The notes under the pieces: model-generated
Told to the model about the DNA's origin: nothing
Database searches by the model: none
The model's input: only the letters and a program-made list of their open reading frames with translations
Source of the DNA: Paracoccaceae bacterium
GTDB lineage: Bacteria > Pseudomonadota > Alphaproteobacteria > Rhodobacterales > Rhodobacteraceae
DNA length: 64,000 nt
Reading direction: 5' to 3'
Assembly (NCBI GenBank): GCA_024742455.1
Contig: JANSYL010000006.1
Span: 1 to 64,000, forward strand
In this document: positions 1 to 7,003 of the stretch, in pieces
Layout: each line of letters opens with the position of its first letter
How positions within the stretch are numbered: position 1 is the stretch's first letter
Position numbers and translations under genes: made by a program

Positions 1-1
1 G

Positions 2-169
2 CAGTGCAGATACGGCAGTCGTATTCTCAACATTAACGGCAAGAGCAACGCGGTGTTTGTAGAGAAGCTGGCAGACGTCGCGGGCGTGTTGGAGGCCTTC
101 AAAGCCGCTGCTGCGAGTGGCGAACTGGACAAGGCGGTTGCGTTGGTGACGAAAGCGCGTTCCAGCTAG
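2..169 (+). CDS. 3' end of an unrecognised protein gene (cut by window edge)
   Basis: The frame is open from base 2 to a TAG at 167-169 and gives 55 residues. The tail is Ala/Lys rich (…ASGELDKAVALVTKARSS) and looks like a short helical C-terminus. I do not recognise the family. The last 22 codons plus the start of the 3' flank are repeated at 811-888 with only synonymous changes, which indicates that this is a real coding sequence under selection. An inverted repeat follows the stop at 196-223. Confidence 0.6.
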   Translation, partial: QCRYGSRILNINGKSNAVFVEKLADVAGVLEAFKAAAASGELDKAVALVTKARSS

Positions 170-181
170 CTTGAGGCTTTT
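104..181 (+). repeat. Direct repeat copy A (gene 3' end)
   Basis: This 78-bp stretch aligns without gaps to 811-888 (offset 707). I count six or so mismatches. Those inside the coding part are all at third codon positions and silent (for example GCG/GCT, GCG/GCA and AGC/AGT), and one lies just after the stop codon. Similarity ends sharply on both sides. Confidence 0.85.
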
Positions 182-195
182 ACGATTGCGCGCAA

Positions 196-223
196 CGGGA
201 GCTGAACTCAAACTCAGCTCCCG
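196..223 (+). terminator. Hairpin after the partial gene
   Basis: CGGGAGCTGA and TCAGCTCCCG form a perfect 10-bp stem around an 8-nt loop, 26 bp after the stop at 169. There is no T-tract, so it may be a terminator or an mRNA-stabilising hairpin. Confidence 0.5.
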
Positions 224-315
224 CTCATACGCAGAATCTCTTAAGTTTCGCCTCTTCCGACAAAAGATTTTCTGAAGTTTTGGACAGCCGTTGGTGCAGG
301 TGCTTTTATGCATGC

Positions 316-753
316 ATGAAAAAACTGCAGATTTTTAAACGGAAGTGGGTACAAGTGCCGCAGCCGTTTGTTCACGAAGATGAGCGGCGATGGGCGGTAT
401 GTTTTACCCTTCTTGTTTATTTTCCTTTCATCATGTTTTTTGCTTTGTTTATTTACTTATGGGTTGAGGGGCATTTTTTTGTTGGTCAGTTGTTTTTGCT
501 TGCTGTATTGCTGCAGATCGCCTTTGTCTGTCATGCAAAACTAGAATATGGGATTTTTCCTGAATTTGAGCATTTCGCGCGACGTGCTACTGCGCTGGTG
601 GTTTTCTTGATAGATTGTCTGCATAAAAGCATAACGAGGGCGTCAATTCTAGTGTTTGGTGCGGCATACGGTTTAATGATTGCGGGTGTTACGATGTTTA
701 TTATGCTTGCTCTTTTTGTGAGCTTGTTTCTTGTGCTTCGGCTGGTACCGTGA
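316..753 (+). CDS. Orphan membrane protein, unknown function, AT-rich
   Basis: I do not recognise this protein. From the ATG at 316 it is 145 residues; an in-frame TTG at 280 would add 12. The N-terminus is basic (MKKLQIFKRK), followed by hydrophobic spans at about 27-50 and 54-73 and a long hydrophobic C-terminal region (about 110-143), so it is an inner-membrane protein. The few charged residues lie in the short N-terminal and central segments. Base composition is much more AT-rich than the neighbours, with many TTT, ATT and TTG codons, which suggests recent transfer. It sits between two copies of the same gene 3' end (104-181 and 811-888), as though carried in by recombination. A gene is likely because of its length and coherent membrane topology; the start is uncertain because no strong ribosome binding site is visible. 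Confidence 0.6.
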   Translation: MKKLQIFKRKWVQVPQPFVHEDERRWAVCFTLLVYFPFIMFFALFIYLWVEGHFFVGQLFLLAVLLQIAFVCHAKLEYGIFPEFEHFARRATALVVFLIDCLHKSITRASILVFGAAYGLMIAGVTMFIMLALFVSLFLVLRLVP

Positions 754-774
754 TTTTAGCGCCTTCGCTCTTGC

Positions 775-876
775 ATGGGTTTGTGTAATTTGTATGAGCT
801 GTATCTCCGTGCTGCAGCTGCGAGTGGCGAACTGGACAAGGCGGTTGCTTTGGTGACGAAAGCACGTTCCAGTTAG
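775..876 (+). pseudogene. Truncated second copy of the partial gene's 3' end
   Basis: An ATG-started frame of 33 codons ends at TAG 874-876. Its last 22 codons match the end of the gene at 2-169 and its first 12 do not. It is best read as a gene remnant joined to unrelated sequence, although a short expressed peptide cannot be excluded. Confidence 0.5.
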
Positions 877-888
877 GTTGAGGCTTTT
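811..888 (+). repeat. Direct repeat copy B (gene 3' end)
   Basis: Second copy of the 78-bp repeat at 104-181. The sequence after it (889-1019) differs from that after copy A, so the two copies sit in different downstream contexts. The 754-1197 interval holds this repeat, a terminator (1020-1045), an inverted repeat (1066-1094) and one dispersed repeat motif (1113-1133). I see no further gene in it. Confidence 0.85.
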
Positions 889-1019
889 TCCAATGTACGC
901 AGCGGGTGTTTTACGAAAAGTTTACGTGCAGTTTAATCATCCGCTTAGCCATTGTAATCATTGTCCTATCCAAGCTACCAGATTAGCCAAGCGCTGATTG
1001 CGTTTCGCACAGCATTTTC

Positions 1020-1045
1020 GGGGCCGCTTTCGGGCGGCCCTTTTT
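1020..1045 (+). terminator. Rho-independent terminator
   Basis: GGGCCGC (1021-1027), a 6-nt loop, GCGGCCC (1034-1040) and then TTTTT. The orientation fits transcription from the left. The gene it originally served may be the one whose 3' remnant lies at 811-876. Confidence 0.8.
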
Positions 1046-1065
1046 CGTTTTCGGCACAGCGCGGG

Positions 1066-1094
1066 GGGCAAAGGGGCCTTGAACCCCTTTGCCC
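1066..1094. repeat. 11-bp inverted repeat
   Basis: GGGCAAAGGGG and CCCCTTTGCCC are separated by 7 nt, giving a very stable hairpin. No T-tract follows. A comparable G/C-rich hairpin lies beside another copy of the dispersed motif at 20310-20336. Confidence 0.6.
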
Positions 1095-1112
1095 GCCTAT
1101 GCCTTCGGCGAC

Positions 1113-1133
1113 CGTATTCGGGGAAAGATGAAG
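1113..1133 (+). repeat. Dispersed intergenic motif, copy 1
   Basis: CGTATTCGGGGAAAGATGAA… belongs to a family of about 20-25 bp intergenic motifs also seen at 20293, 30961, 33428, 37465, 56468 and 57380. The common parts are TATT(T) followed by GAA and AAGATGAAG or a variant. Confidence 0.6.
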
Positions 1134-1197
1134 AGGCGCGCGCGTTGACGGGCCGAGCCGGGCGCATCATGGTCGGCACGGCAACAGGGAGGTTTCC

Positions 1198-1509
1198 ATG
1201 TATCTGACGATGAACCGGTTCCGGGTGCGCGAAGGTCAGGAAGACGCGTTCGAAACCGTCTGGAAAAGCCGCGACAGCCATCTGAAATCGGTCGACGGGT
1301 TCGTCAGTTTTCACCTGATGAAGGGCCCTGCACGGGACGGCATCCGGCTGTACGCGTCCCATACCATGTGGCGCGACGAGGCAGCCTTCGTCGCCTGGAC
1401 CAAGTCCGAAGCGTTCCGCGCGGCCCATGCCGGGGCGAAATCATCGTCCGAGATGTATGACGGCCCGCCCGAGCTGGAGATGTTCGACAGCGTGCAGGCG
1501 CTGACCTGA
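1198..1509 (+). CDS. Antibiotic-biosynthesis-monooxygenase / IsdG-like haem monooxygenase
   Basis: 103 residues, the normal size for a single ferredoxin-like ABM domain. Asn6, Trp67 and His77 occupy the positions of the Asn-Trp-His catalytic triad of IsdG/IsdI, which cleave haem to release iron. From this I infer a cytoplasmic dimeric haem-degrading enzyme rather than a generic ABM protein. Start: ATG at 1198 preceded by AGGGAGG with good spacing. It stands alone, 78 bp before the ABC transporter genes. Haem-uptake genes are not adjacent, so the substrate assignment rests on the triad alone. Confidence 0.75.
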   Translation: MYLTMNRFRVREGQEDAFETVWKSRDSHLKSVDGFVSFHLMKGPARDGIRLYASHTMWRDEAAFVAWTKSEAFRAAHAGAKSSSEMYDGPPELEMFDSVQALT

Positions 1510-1587
1510 TCCGGGCTGCCCCATCCCATCATTGGCCTTGCAGCGCCGCGCGTTTCGCCTCATCGTCACGAATGTCGCAGCTGCAGC

Positions 1588-2673
1588 ATGGGGGATCGCA
1601 GGCCGGTGAACGCGCTGTCCAAAGCCTTGCGCAGCGACGCGGGGCGGGGGCTGACCCTTGTCAGCCCGGCCCTGATCTACGCGCTGTTGCTGCTGGCCGC
1701 ACCGCTTGCGGTGATCGTGCTGTTCAGCTTCTGGACCCAGAATTTCCTGACCATCGAGCGGGTGTTCACGCTGGACAACTACCGCACGGCGCTGACCGAC
1801 CCGCTTTATGCCACGCTGATGCAACGCTCGATCTCGATCGCGGGGATGGTGACTGCGGTGACCGTGATACTGGCGTTCCCGGTCGCCTATTACATCAGCT
1901 TTTATGTCCGGCCCGAACGGAAATCGCTGTGGTTGTTCCTGATCACCATCCCGTTCTGGACCTCTTACCTGATCCGGGTGTTTCTCTGGCGGGTGATCCT
2001 GGCTTTCGACGGGCCGGTGAACGGCACGCTGATGGGGTTCGGCGTGATCGACCAGCCGCTGCCCTGGCTGCTCTACAATGCCACTGCGGTCGTGATCACT
2101 CTGGCCCATGCCTTTGCGCCCTTCGCGATCCTGCCGATCTTCGTGGCGCTGGAAAAGATCGACCGTGCGCTGCTCGAGGCATCGCGCGATCTGGGTGAAA
2201 GCCCGGCCATGACCTTTCTGCGCGTCACGCTGCCGCTTGCCATGCCCGGGGTGCTGGCCGCCGTGCTGATCGTGTTCATCCCGACGGTGGGCGATTACGT
2301 GACCCCGCGCCTTGTGGGCGGGTCGGGTGGCACGATGATCGCCAACATGATCTATGCGCAGATCTTCGACCTGAATGATCGGCCTATGGGGGCGACACTG
2401 GCGGTGCTGGCCATGACGATCGTGGCGCTGACGCTGATATGGGCGATCAGCCGGGTGCGGCTTTGGCTCTGGCTCGGCGGGCGGATATCGGGGCGGGCGC
2501 GGCTGCTGGTGCTGGCCGCACCCGTGGCTGAGATTGCGCTGATCGGGTGGGTGATCGGGCAGGGCCCCGCCATCTTCGGCCTGATCCCGGCCCTGCTGGC
2601 GCTGGCGGGCGCGGTGCTGGTCAGTTCGGCTGCGATCCTGTTCAGCGTGCCGCGCGGAAGGTTCGCGGTATGA
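1588..2673 (+). CDS. Polyamine-type ABC transporter permease (PotB-like), C-terminally extended
   Basis: 361 residues. The binding-protein-dependent permease domain covers about 20-290, with six predicted transmembrane helices and an EAA loop beginning near Glu197 (EASRDLGES… followed by LPLAMPG). It resembles PotB, the inner-membrane channel half of spermidine/putrescine importers. After the last canonical helix there are about 65 more residues with two further hydrophobic segments (about 301-317 and 323-347), which PotB proteins normally lack. It overlaps the next permease by 4 bp (ATGA), as in a translationally coupled operon. The start is uncertain: ATG 1588 has a weak ribosome site and a GTG at 1606 is possible. 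Substrate is inferred from the family only. Confidence 0.8.
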   Translation: MGDRRPVNALSKALRSDAGRGLTLVSPALIYALLLLAAPLAVIVLFSFWTQNFLTIERVFTLDNYRTALTDPLYATLMQRSISIAGMVTAVTVILAFPVAYYISFYVRPERKSLWLFLITIPFWTSYLIRVFLWRVILAFDGPVNGTLMGFGVIDQPLPWLLYNATAVVITLAHAFAPFAILPIFVALEKIDRALLEASRDLGESPAMTFLRVTLPLAMPGVLAAVLIVFIPTVGDYVTPRLVGGSGGTMIANMIYAQIFDLNDRPMGATLAVLAMTIVALTLIWAISRVRLWLWLGGRISGRARLLVLAAPVAEIALIGWVIGQGPAIFGLIPALLALAGAVLVSSAAILFSVPRGRFAV

Positions 2674-3476
2674 CGGCGCGGCCGCTTTTCATTTTCGCGG
2701 GACTCTACCTGCTGGTGCTCTACGCGCCTATCGTGCTGTTGCCGCTCTTTGCCTTCAACGATGGCACAGTGATCGCCTTTCCCCTGCAGGGGTTCACGCT
2801 TGACTGGTTCGCGGCCCTTCTCGACACGCCCGCGCTGCACGATGCGACGCTGAACTCGCTGATCATCGCTGTCTCGACTGCGGTTTTCGCCACCACGCTC
2901 GGCCTTTTTGCCGCGCGCGCGGCCACGCGGTACCGGTTTCCGCTCAAGGGCGGGATCGTGGGCTTCATCATGCTGCCGCTCGTCCTGCCCGAGGTGATCG
3001 TGGCGATCTCGCTGCTGGTGGTTCTGATGCAGATCGGCATCGACCCCGGTCTTTGGACGATCATCCTGGGTCACACGCTGATTTCCACGCCCTTTGCCAT
3101 CGCCATCCTGCAGGGCAGTTTTTCAAACATGGACAACAGCCTGGAAGAGGCCGCGATCGACCTCGGCGAAACACGGTGGGGCACCTTCCGGCTGATCACC
3201 CTGCCACTGGTGACGCCGGGCATCGTGGCCTCGCTGCTGATCTGCTTCACCATCTCGCTCGACGAATTCATCATCGCCTTCTTCCTGTCGGGCAATGCGC
3301 CGACCCTGCCGGTCTATCTCTGGGGGCAGTTGCGTTTTCCGGCACGGTTGCCGGTGGTCATGGCGCTCGGCACGATCCTCGTGGCGCTGTCGGTGATCCT
3401 GTTGATGATCGCCGAGACCTATCGCCGCCGGGGCCTGCGCCGGGCGGGGCTGAAAGACACCGGGGGGTTCCTATGA
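2670..3476 (+). CDS. Polyamine-type ABC transporter permease (PotC-like)
   Basis: 268 residues, the usual PotC length, with six predicted membrane helices. The EAA loop (LEEAAIDLGETRWGTF…, residues 158-174) contacts the ATPase subunit. It is the second half of the heterodimeric membrane channel with the product of the gene just upstream. ATGA overlaps on both sides (2670-2673 and 3473-3476) show a tightly coupled permease-permease-ATPase operon. The first helix is followed by a periplasmic stretch, standard for the PotC/YdcV group. Substrate is not certain: this group also imports other cationic amines and related compounds. Confidence 0.85.
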   Translation: MTARPLFIFAGLYLLVLYAPIVLLPLFAFNDGTVIAFPLQGFTLDWFAALLDTPALHDATLNSLIIAVSTAVFATTLGLFAARAATRYRFPLKGGIVGFIMLPLVLPEVIVAISLLVVLMQIGIDPGLWTIILGHTLISTPFAIAILQGSFSNMDNSLEEAAIDLGETRWGTFRLITLPLVTPGIVASLLICFTISLDEFIIAFFLSGNAPTLPVYLWGQLRFPARLPVVMALGTILVALSVILLMIAETYRRRGLRRAGLKDTGGFL

Positions 3477-4570
3477 CCGACGCGCCGCTGATCGAGATCG
3501 AGGGGGTCGAGAAATACTACGGCGATTACCATGCGCTGCGCGGCATCACCGCCGGCATCGGGGCCGGAGAGTTCTTTTCACTGCTCGGCCCCTCGGGCTG
3601 CGGCAAGACCACGTTGTTGCGCGCGATTGCCGGGTTCGAGGATATCTCGGCCGGGCGCATTCTGATCGCCGGGCGCAACATGGACGGGGTGCCGCCCAAC
3701 CGGCGCCCCACCAACCTGGTGTTCCAGTCCTACGCGATCTTTCCGCATCTCAGCGTGGCCGAGAACGTGGGCTTCGGCCTGCGCCGCGCCGAGATGAGCA
3801 CGGCCGACAAGCGCCGTGCGGTGGGCGAGGCGCTGGAGATGGTGGGCCTGGGGCAATACGGGGGCCGTGCGGCGCACGCCCTGTCGGGCGGACAACGCCA
3901 GCGCGTGGCACTGGCGCGCGCGCTGATTCTGAAACCCAAGGTGCTGCTTCTGGACGAACCCCTGTCAGCGCTGGACAAGAAGATGCGCGAACAGATGCAG
4001 GTCGAGCTCAGGCGGCTGCAGAGGCAGGTCGGCATCACCTTCGTGCTGGTCACCCATGACCAGGAAGAAGCACTGATCATGTCGGACCGGATCGCGGTGA
4101 TGTTCGAAGGCGAGATCGCGCAGCTGGATGCGCCCGAGGCGCTCTACCGGCGCCCGGCCAGCCGCAAGGTCGGCGAATTCATCGGCATGATGAATTTCCT
4201 GCCCGCCCAGGTCGGCGTGTCCGGCGTCACGCAAGGCGGCATCGCGGTCGAGGTGGCGGGGCTCGGGCCCACCGTTCTGCAATCGGCGCAATGCCCCGGT
4301 GCCGCCCGCCCCGGTGCCGCCGAGGTCGGGGTCAGGCCCGAAAGCCTTACCGTCCTGTTCGATGAGGGCACGCCCGCCGCCCATCGCGCCACCGGGCGCG
4401 TGGACGAGATCACCTATTACGGCGACATGACCTATTACGAGATCACGCTGGAGGGCGCGCCGAAATCGGTGCAGGTCTCGGCGCGCAACATGCCGGGGCG
4501 CAGGCTGCTCGACCGGGGTGAAACCGTGGCACTGGCCTGGGATCCATCCTCGCTTGTGCTGTTCTGCTAG
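3473..4570 (+). CDS. Polyamine-type ABC transporter ATP-binding protein (PotA-like)
   Basis: 365 residues. The nucleotide-binding domain is complete: Walker A GPSGCGKTT at 39-47, Q-loop near FQSYAIF (84-90), signature LSGGQ at 137-141, Walker B plus D-loop LLLLDEPLSALD (about 157-168) and the switch His in THDQ near 196. Residues from about 240 form the TOBE regulatory domain typical of PotA/MalK-type ATPases. It is the last gene of the operon and the cytoplasmic motor of the importer. No periplasmic binding-protein gene adjoins this operon; a solute-binding protein of the same superfamily lies alone at 13162-14199. Confidence 0.88.
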   Translation: MTDAPLIEIEGVEKYYGDYHALRGITAGIGAGEFFSLLGPSGCGKTTLLRAIAGFEDISAGRILIAGRNMDGVPPNRRPTNLVFQSYAIFPHLSVAENVGFGLRRAEMSTADKRRAVGEALEMVGLGQYGGRAAHALSGGQRQRVALARALILKPKVLLLDEPLSALDKKMREQMQVELRRLQRQVGITFVLVTHDQEEALIMSDRIAVMFEGEIAQLDAPEALYRRPASRKVGEFIGMMNFLPAQVGVSGVTQGGIAVEVAGLGPTVLQSAQCPGAARPGAAEVGVRPESLTVLFDEGTPAAHRATGRVDEITYYGDMTYYEITLEGAPKSVQVSARNMPGRRLLDRGETVALAWDPSSLVLFC

Positions 4571-4620
4571 GGCGCGGGGACCAGCGGATTTCCCACCCGT
4601 TGTCAGCGGAAAAACCGCCC

Positions 4621-4854
4621 TCAGCCCTTGCGCAGGAAATAGGCCGTCGCGCCGTCCATCGCTTCCTCACCCAGGAACACATGTCCCGCCTCGGCGCAGA
4701 AATGCGGCACATCCACGGCCGCCATCGGGTCGGTTGCCACCAGCCGCGCCACCTGACCCATCTCGATCCGGCCCAGCCGTTTGCGCAGCCTGAGCACGGG
4801 CAGGGGGCACAGCAGGTCGCGGGCGTCGATATCCAGGTCATACTCCATGCCCAT
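4621..4854 (-). CDS. TusA-family sulfur carrier
   Basis: 77 residues, the size of a single TusA/SirA domain. The hallmark Cys16 lies in LLCPLPVLR, matching the CPxP motif whose cysteine carries persulfide sulfur. Such proteins relay sulfur in tRNA thiolation, molybdenum-cofactor or sulfur-oxidation pathways; which applies here cannot be told. It is divergently placed against ccdA (4942), another thiol-related gene, separated by 87 bp, so a shared promoter region is likely. A second in-frame ATG two codons later (MEYD) could be the true start. Confidence 0.8.
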   Translation of the reverse strand: MGMEYDLDIDARDLLCPLPVLRLRKRLGRIEMGQVARLVATDPMAAVDVPHFCAEAGHVFLGEEAMDGATAYFLRKG

Positions 4855-4941
4855 GGGCTACGGCGCACGTGACACCATGTCCACGCGAATGTGACATGGC
4901 CCCGGCTGGTGTTTTCGGCGCAACCCGGTAGATGTGCCGAC

Positions 4942-5697
4942 ATGTTCGGGATCGACATTTTCGACGCCTCGCTTCTGCCCGCGATGACGGTGGCCCTGAC
5001 CGCCGGTATCCTGAGTTTTCTCAGCCCCTGCGTCCTGCCCATTGTGCCGCCCTACCTTGCCTATATGGGCGGCATATCCATGGGCGATATCGAGGGCGAA
5101 ACCGCGACCGCCCGGCGCAAGGCGACCGTGGCGGCGGCGTTCTTCGTCCTTGGTCTGTCGACGGTGTTCCTGTTTCTCGGCTTCACCGCGTCGATCTTCG
5201 GGCAGTTCTTCCTGCAGAACCAGGTGTTGCTGGCGCGGATCGCGGGGGCGGTGATCATCGTCTTCGGCCTGCATTTTCTGGGTGTCTTCCGCATCCCCCT
5301 TCTGGATCGCGAGGCGCGTTTCGATGCGGGCGACCGGGGCGGGTCGGCCTTTGGCGCCTATGTCCTGGGGCTGGCTTTTGCCTTCGGATGGACGCCCTGC
5401 ATCGGCCCGCAACTGGGCGCAATCCTGTCGATGGCCGCCACCGAGACGAGCGTCGGGCGCGGCACGGCGCTGCTTGGTGTCTATGCCCTTGGCCTCGGCA
5501 TCCCGTTCCTTCTGGCAGGCGCCTATATCCACAAAGCGCTGGAGGTGATGGCGCGGCTGAAACCCCATATGCGCACCATCGAACGGGCGATGGGGGTGCT
5601 GCTTCTGGGGGTCGGCGTGGCCTTGATGACGGGGGCATTTTCGGCCTTTGCCTTCTGGCTTCTGGAAACCTTCCCGGCGCTCGGGATGCTTGGCTGA
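4942..5697 (+). CDS. ccdA: Cytochrome c biogenesis protein CcdA
   Basis: 251 residues with six predicted membrane helices. The two redox-active cysteines sit in the expected motifs, Cys30 in LSPCVLPIVPPY and Cys153 in FGWTPCIGPQLGA. CcdA moves reducing power from cytoplasmic thioredoxin across the inner membrane to periplasmic thiol proteins that keep apocytochrome c and other targets reduced. I chose the ATG at 4942 (MFGIDIFDAS) because the hydrophobic core starts just after it and upstream codons do not look conserved. The next gene begins 43 bp downstream and may be co-transcribed. Confidence 0.88.
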   Translation: MFGIDIFDASLLPAMTVALTAGILSFLSPCVLPIVPPYLAYMGGISMGDIEGETATARRKATVAAAFFVLGLSTVFLFLGFTASIFGQFFLQNQVLLARIAGAVIIVFGLHFLGVFRIPLLDREARFDAGDRGGSAFGAYVLGLAFAFGWTPCIGPQLGAILSMAATETSVGRGTALLGVYALGLGIPFLLAGAYIHKALEVMARLKPHMRTIERAMGVLLLGVGVALMTGAFSAFAFWLLETFPALGMLG

Positions 5698-5740
5698 ATA
5701 ACGCCTTCTGGCCGCCGGATTTCCCGGCTAGCCTGCGGCG

Positions 5741-7003
5741 ATGACCACCGATCCTGTCACCTTGCGCCGCGTGCTCTACATCCCCGGGTTCGACCCGATG
5801 CCTCCGCGCAGCTACCGCGAACGCTACCGCCGGGCCGCTGCCGAGCAGGCTGCGATCTCGGGCTATACGGTCACGGTGGGGCCCAGGCGGGGGGATGCGC
5901 GGTTCGGCTGGCACGTGGAGGCGGCGATCGACGGACAGCACAGCGCCGCCGAGATCGAGGTGCTCTACTGGGCCGATATCGTGCGCGCCTCGATGAAGCA
6001 GGGGATCGTCGGGACCTACCTGCAACTGGTGCGGACGGCCTGGGCCTATATCGGATCGGGGGCGCTGTTCCGGCTGATGCGGCTGAGGAAGGGCCCGGTA
6101 ATCGCGGCGCTTTACCCGGTCGTGGTCTTGCTCGGGCAACTGGCCTTCGCCGTCCTTGCCGGGGTGGCGGCCTTTGCCGCGTTCATCTGGGCGACCGAGG
6201 TTCTGTTGCTGCTGGTCGAAGGGGAGCAGTGGTTCCTGCAAAGCCATTTCGGCGAGCGCGTCTGGTTCGGACTGCTGGTCATCGGGCCGGTAACGGCCTG
6301 GCTGGTCCTGCGCTGGTGCCAGCGCCGCGATCACCTGCTGGCCTGGTACCTCATGCATGACTATGCGTTCTCGGCGCAGCTGAACGGTGTGTACCCCCCG
6401 GCACAAGAGGACCGGATGCGAGATTTCGCCGACCGGATCGCCGACGCATTGTACAGCGACGCCGACGAGGTGCTGATCGTCGGCCATTCCTCCGGTGCCT
6501 ATATCGCGGTCTCGGTGCTGGCCGACCTGCTGCGCGAAGGCCGGGTGCCGGACGGCGGCCCAGCGCTGGCGCTTCTGACGCTCGGACATGTGGTTCCAAT
6601 GGTCAGCTTCCTGCCCGACGCGCATCGGTTGCGGGCCGATCTGGCCTGTCTGTCTGTCTGCGACCGGCTCACCTGGGTCGATGTCACGGCCCCCGGTGAT
6701 GGATGCAGCTTCGCCCTGTGCGACCCGGTGGCGGTGACGGGGGTTGCGCCCGAGGGCAAGCGCTGGCCGCTGGTGATTTCCGCCGCCTTTACGCAGACCC
6801 TGTCGCCGGAGCGTCTCGCCCGTCTGCGCTGGCGGCTTTTCGAACGGCATTTCCAATACCTCAACGCCTTCGACAGCGGCGACTATGACTATGTCCGGAT
6901 CACCGCTGGTCCGACGACCTTGGCCGCGCGCTATGCGGGGCGCGCCCCGTCCCCGGGCCGGATCGAACGGCCCGTGAACCGCCATCTCTCGGTCGGCCCG
7001 TGA
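5741..7003 (+). CDS. Alpha/beta-hydrolase-like membrane-associated protein
   Basis: 420 residues. GHSSG at 248-252 is a classic nucleophile elbow with Ser250, which points to a lipase or esterase-type alpha/beta fold. The N-terminal part starts with VLYIPGFDPMPP, resembling the first strand and oxyanion loop of such hydrolases. Between them, roughly 120-200, are two strongly hydrophobic segments that should insert in the membrane, an unusual insertion in the fold. A conserved Asp/His pair cannot be fixed by eye. It overlaps the cytochrome P450 start by 4 bp (GTGA at 7000-7003), so the two are translated together. Substrate unknown. Confidence 0.65.
   Translation: MTTDPVTLRRVLYIPGFDPMPPRSYRERYRRAAAEQAAISGYTVTVGPRRGDARFGWHVEAAIDGQHSAAEIEVLYWADIVRASMKQGIVGTYLQLVRTAWAYIGSGALFRLMRLRKGPVIAALYPVVVLLGQLAFAVLAGVAAFAAFIWATEVLLLLVEGEQWFLQSHFGERVWFGLLVIGPVTAWLVLRWCQRRDHLLAWYLMHDYAFSAQLNGVYPPAQEDRMRDFADRIADALYSDADEVLIVGHSSGAYIAVSVLADLLREGRVPDGGPALALLTLGHVVPMVSFLPDAHRLRADLACLSVCDRLTWVDVTAPGDGCSFALCDPVAVTGVAPEGKRWPLVISAAFTQTLSPERLARLRWRLFERHFQYLNAFDSGDYDYVRITAGPTTLAARYAGRAPSPGRIERPVNRHLSVGP

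Noticed and set aside
906-1019. tRNA or small RNA gene before the terminator at 1020
   Set aside because: No cloverleaf, T-loop or conserved promoter could be found; the sequence may simply be a 3' untranslated region.
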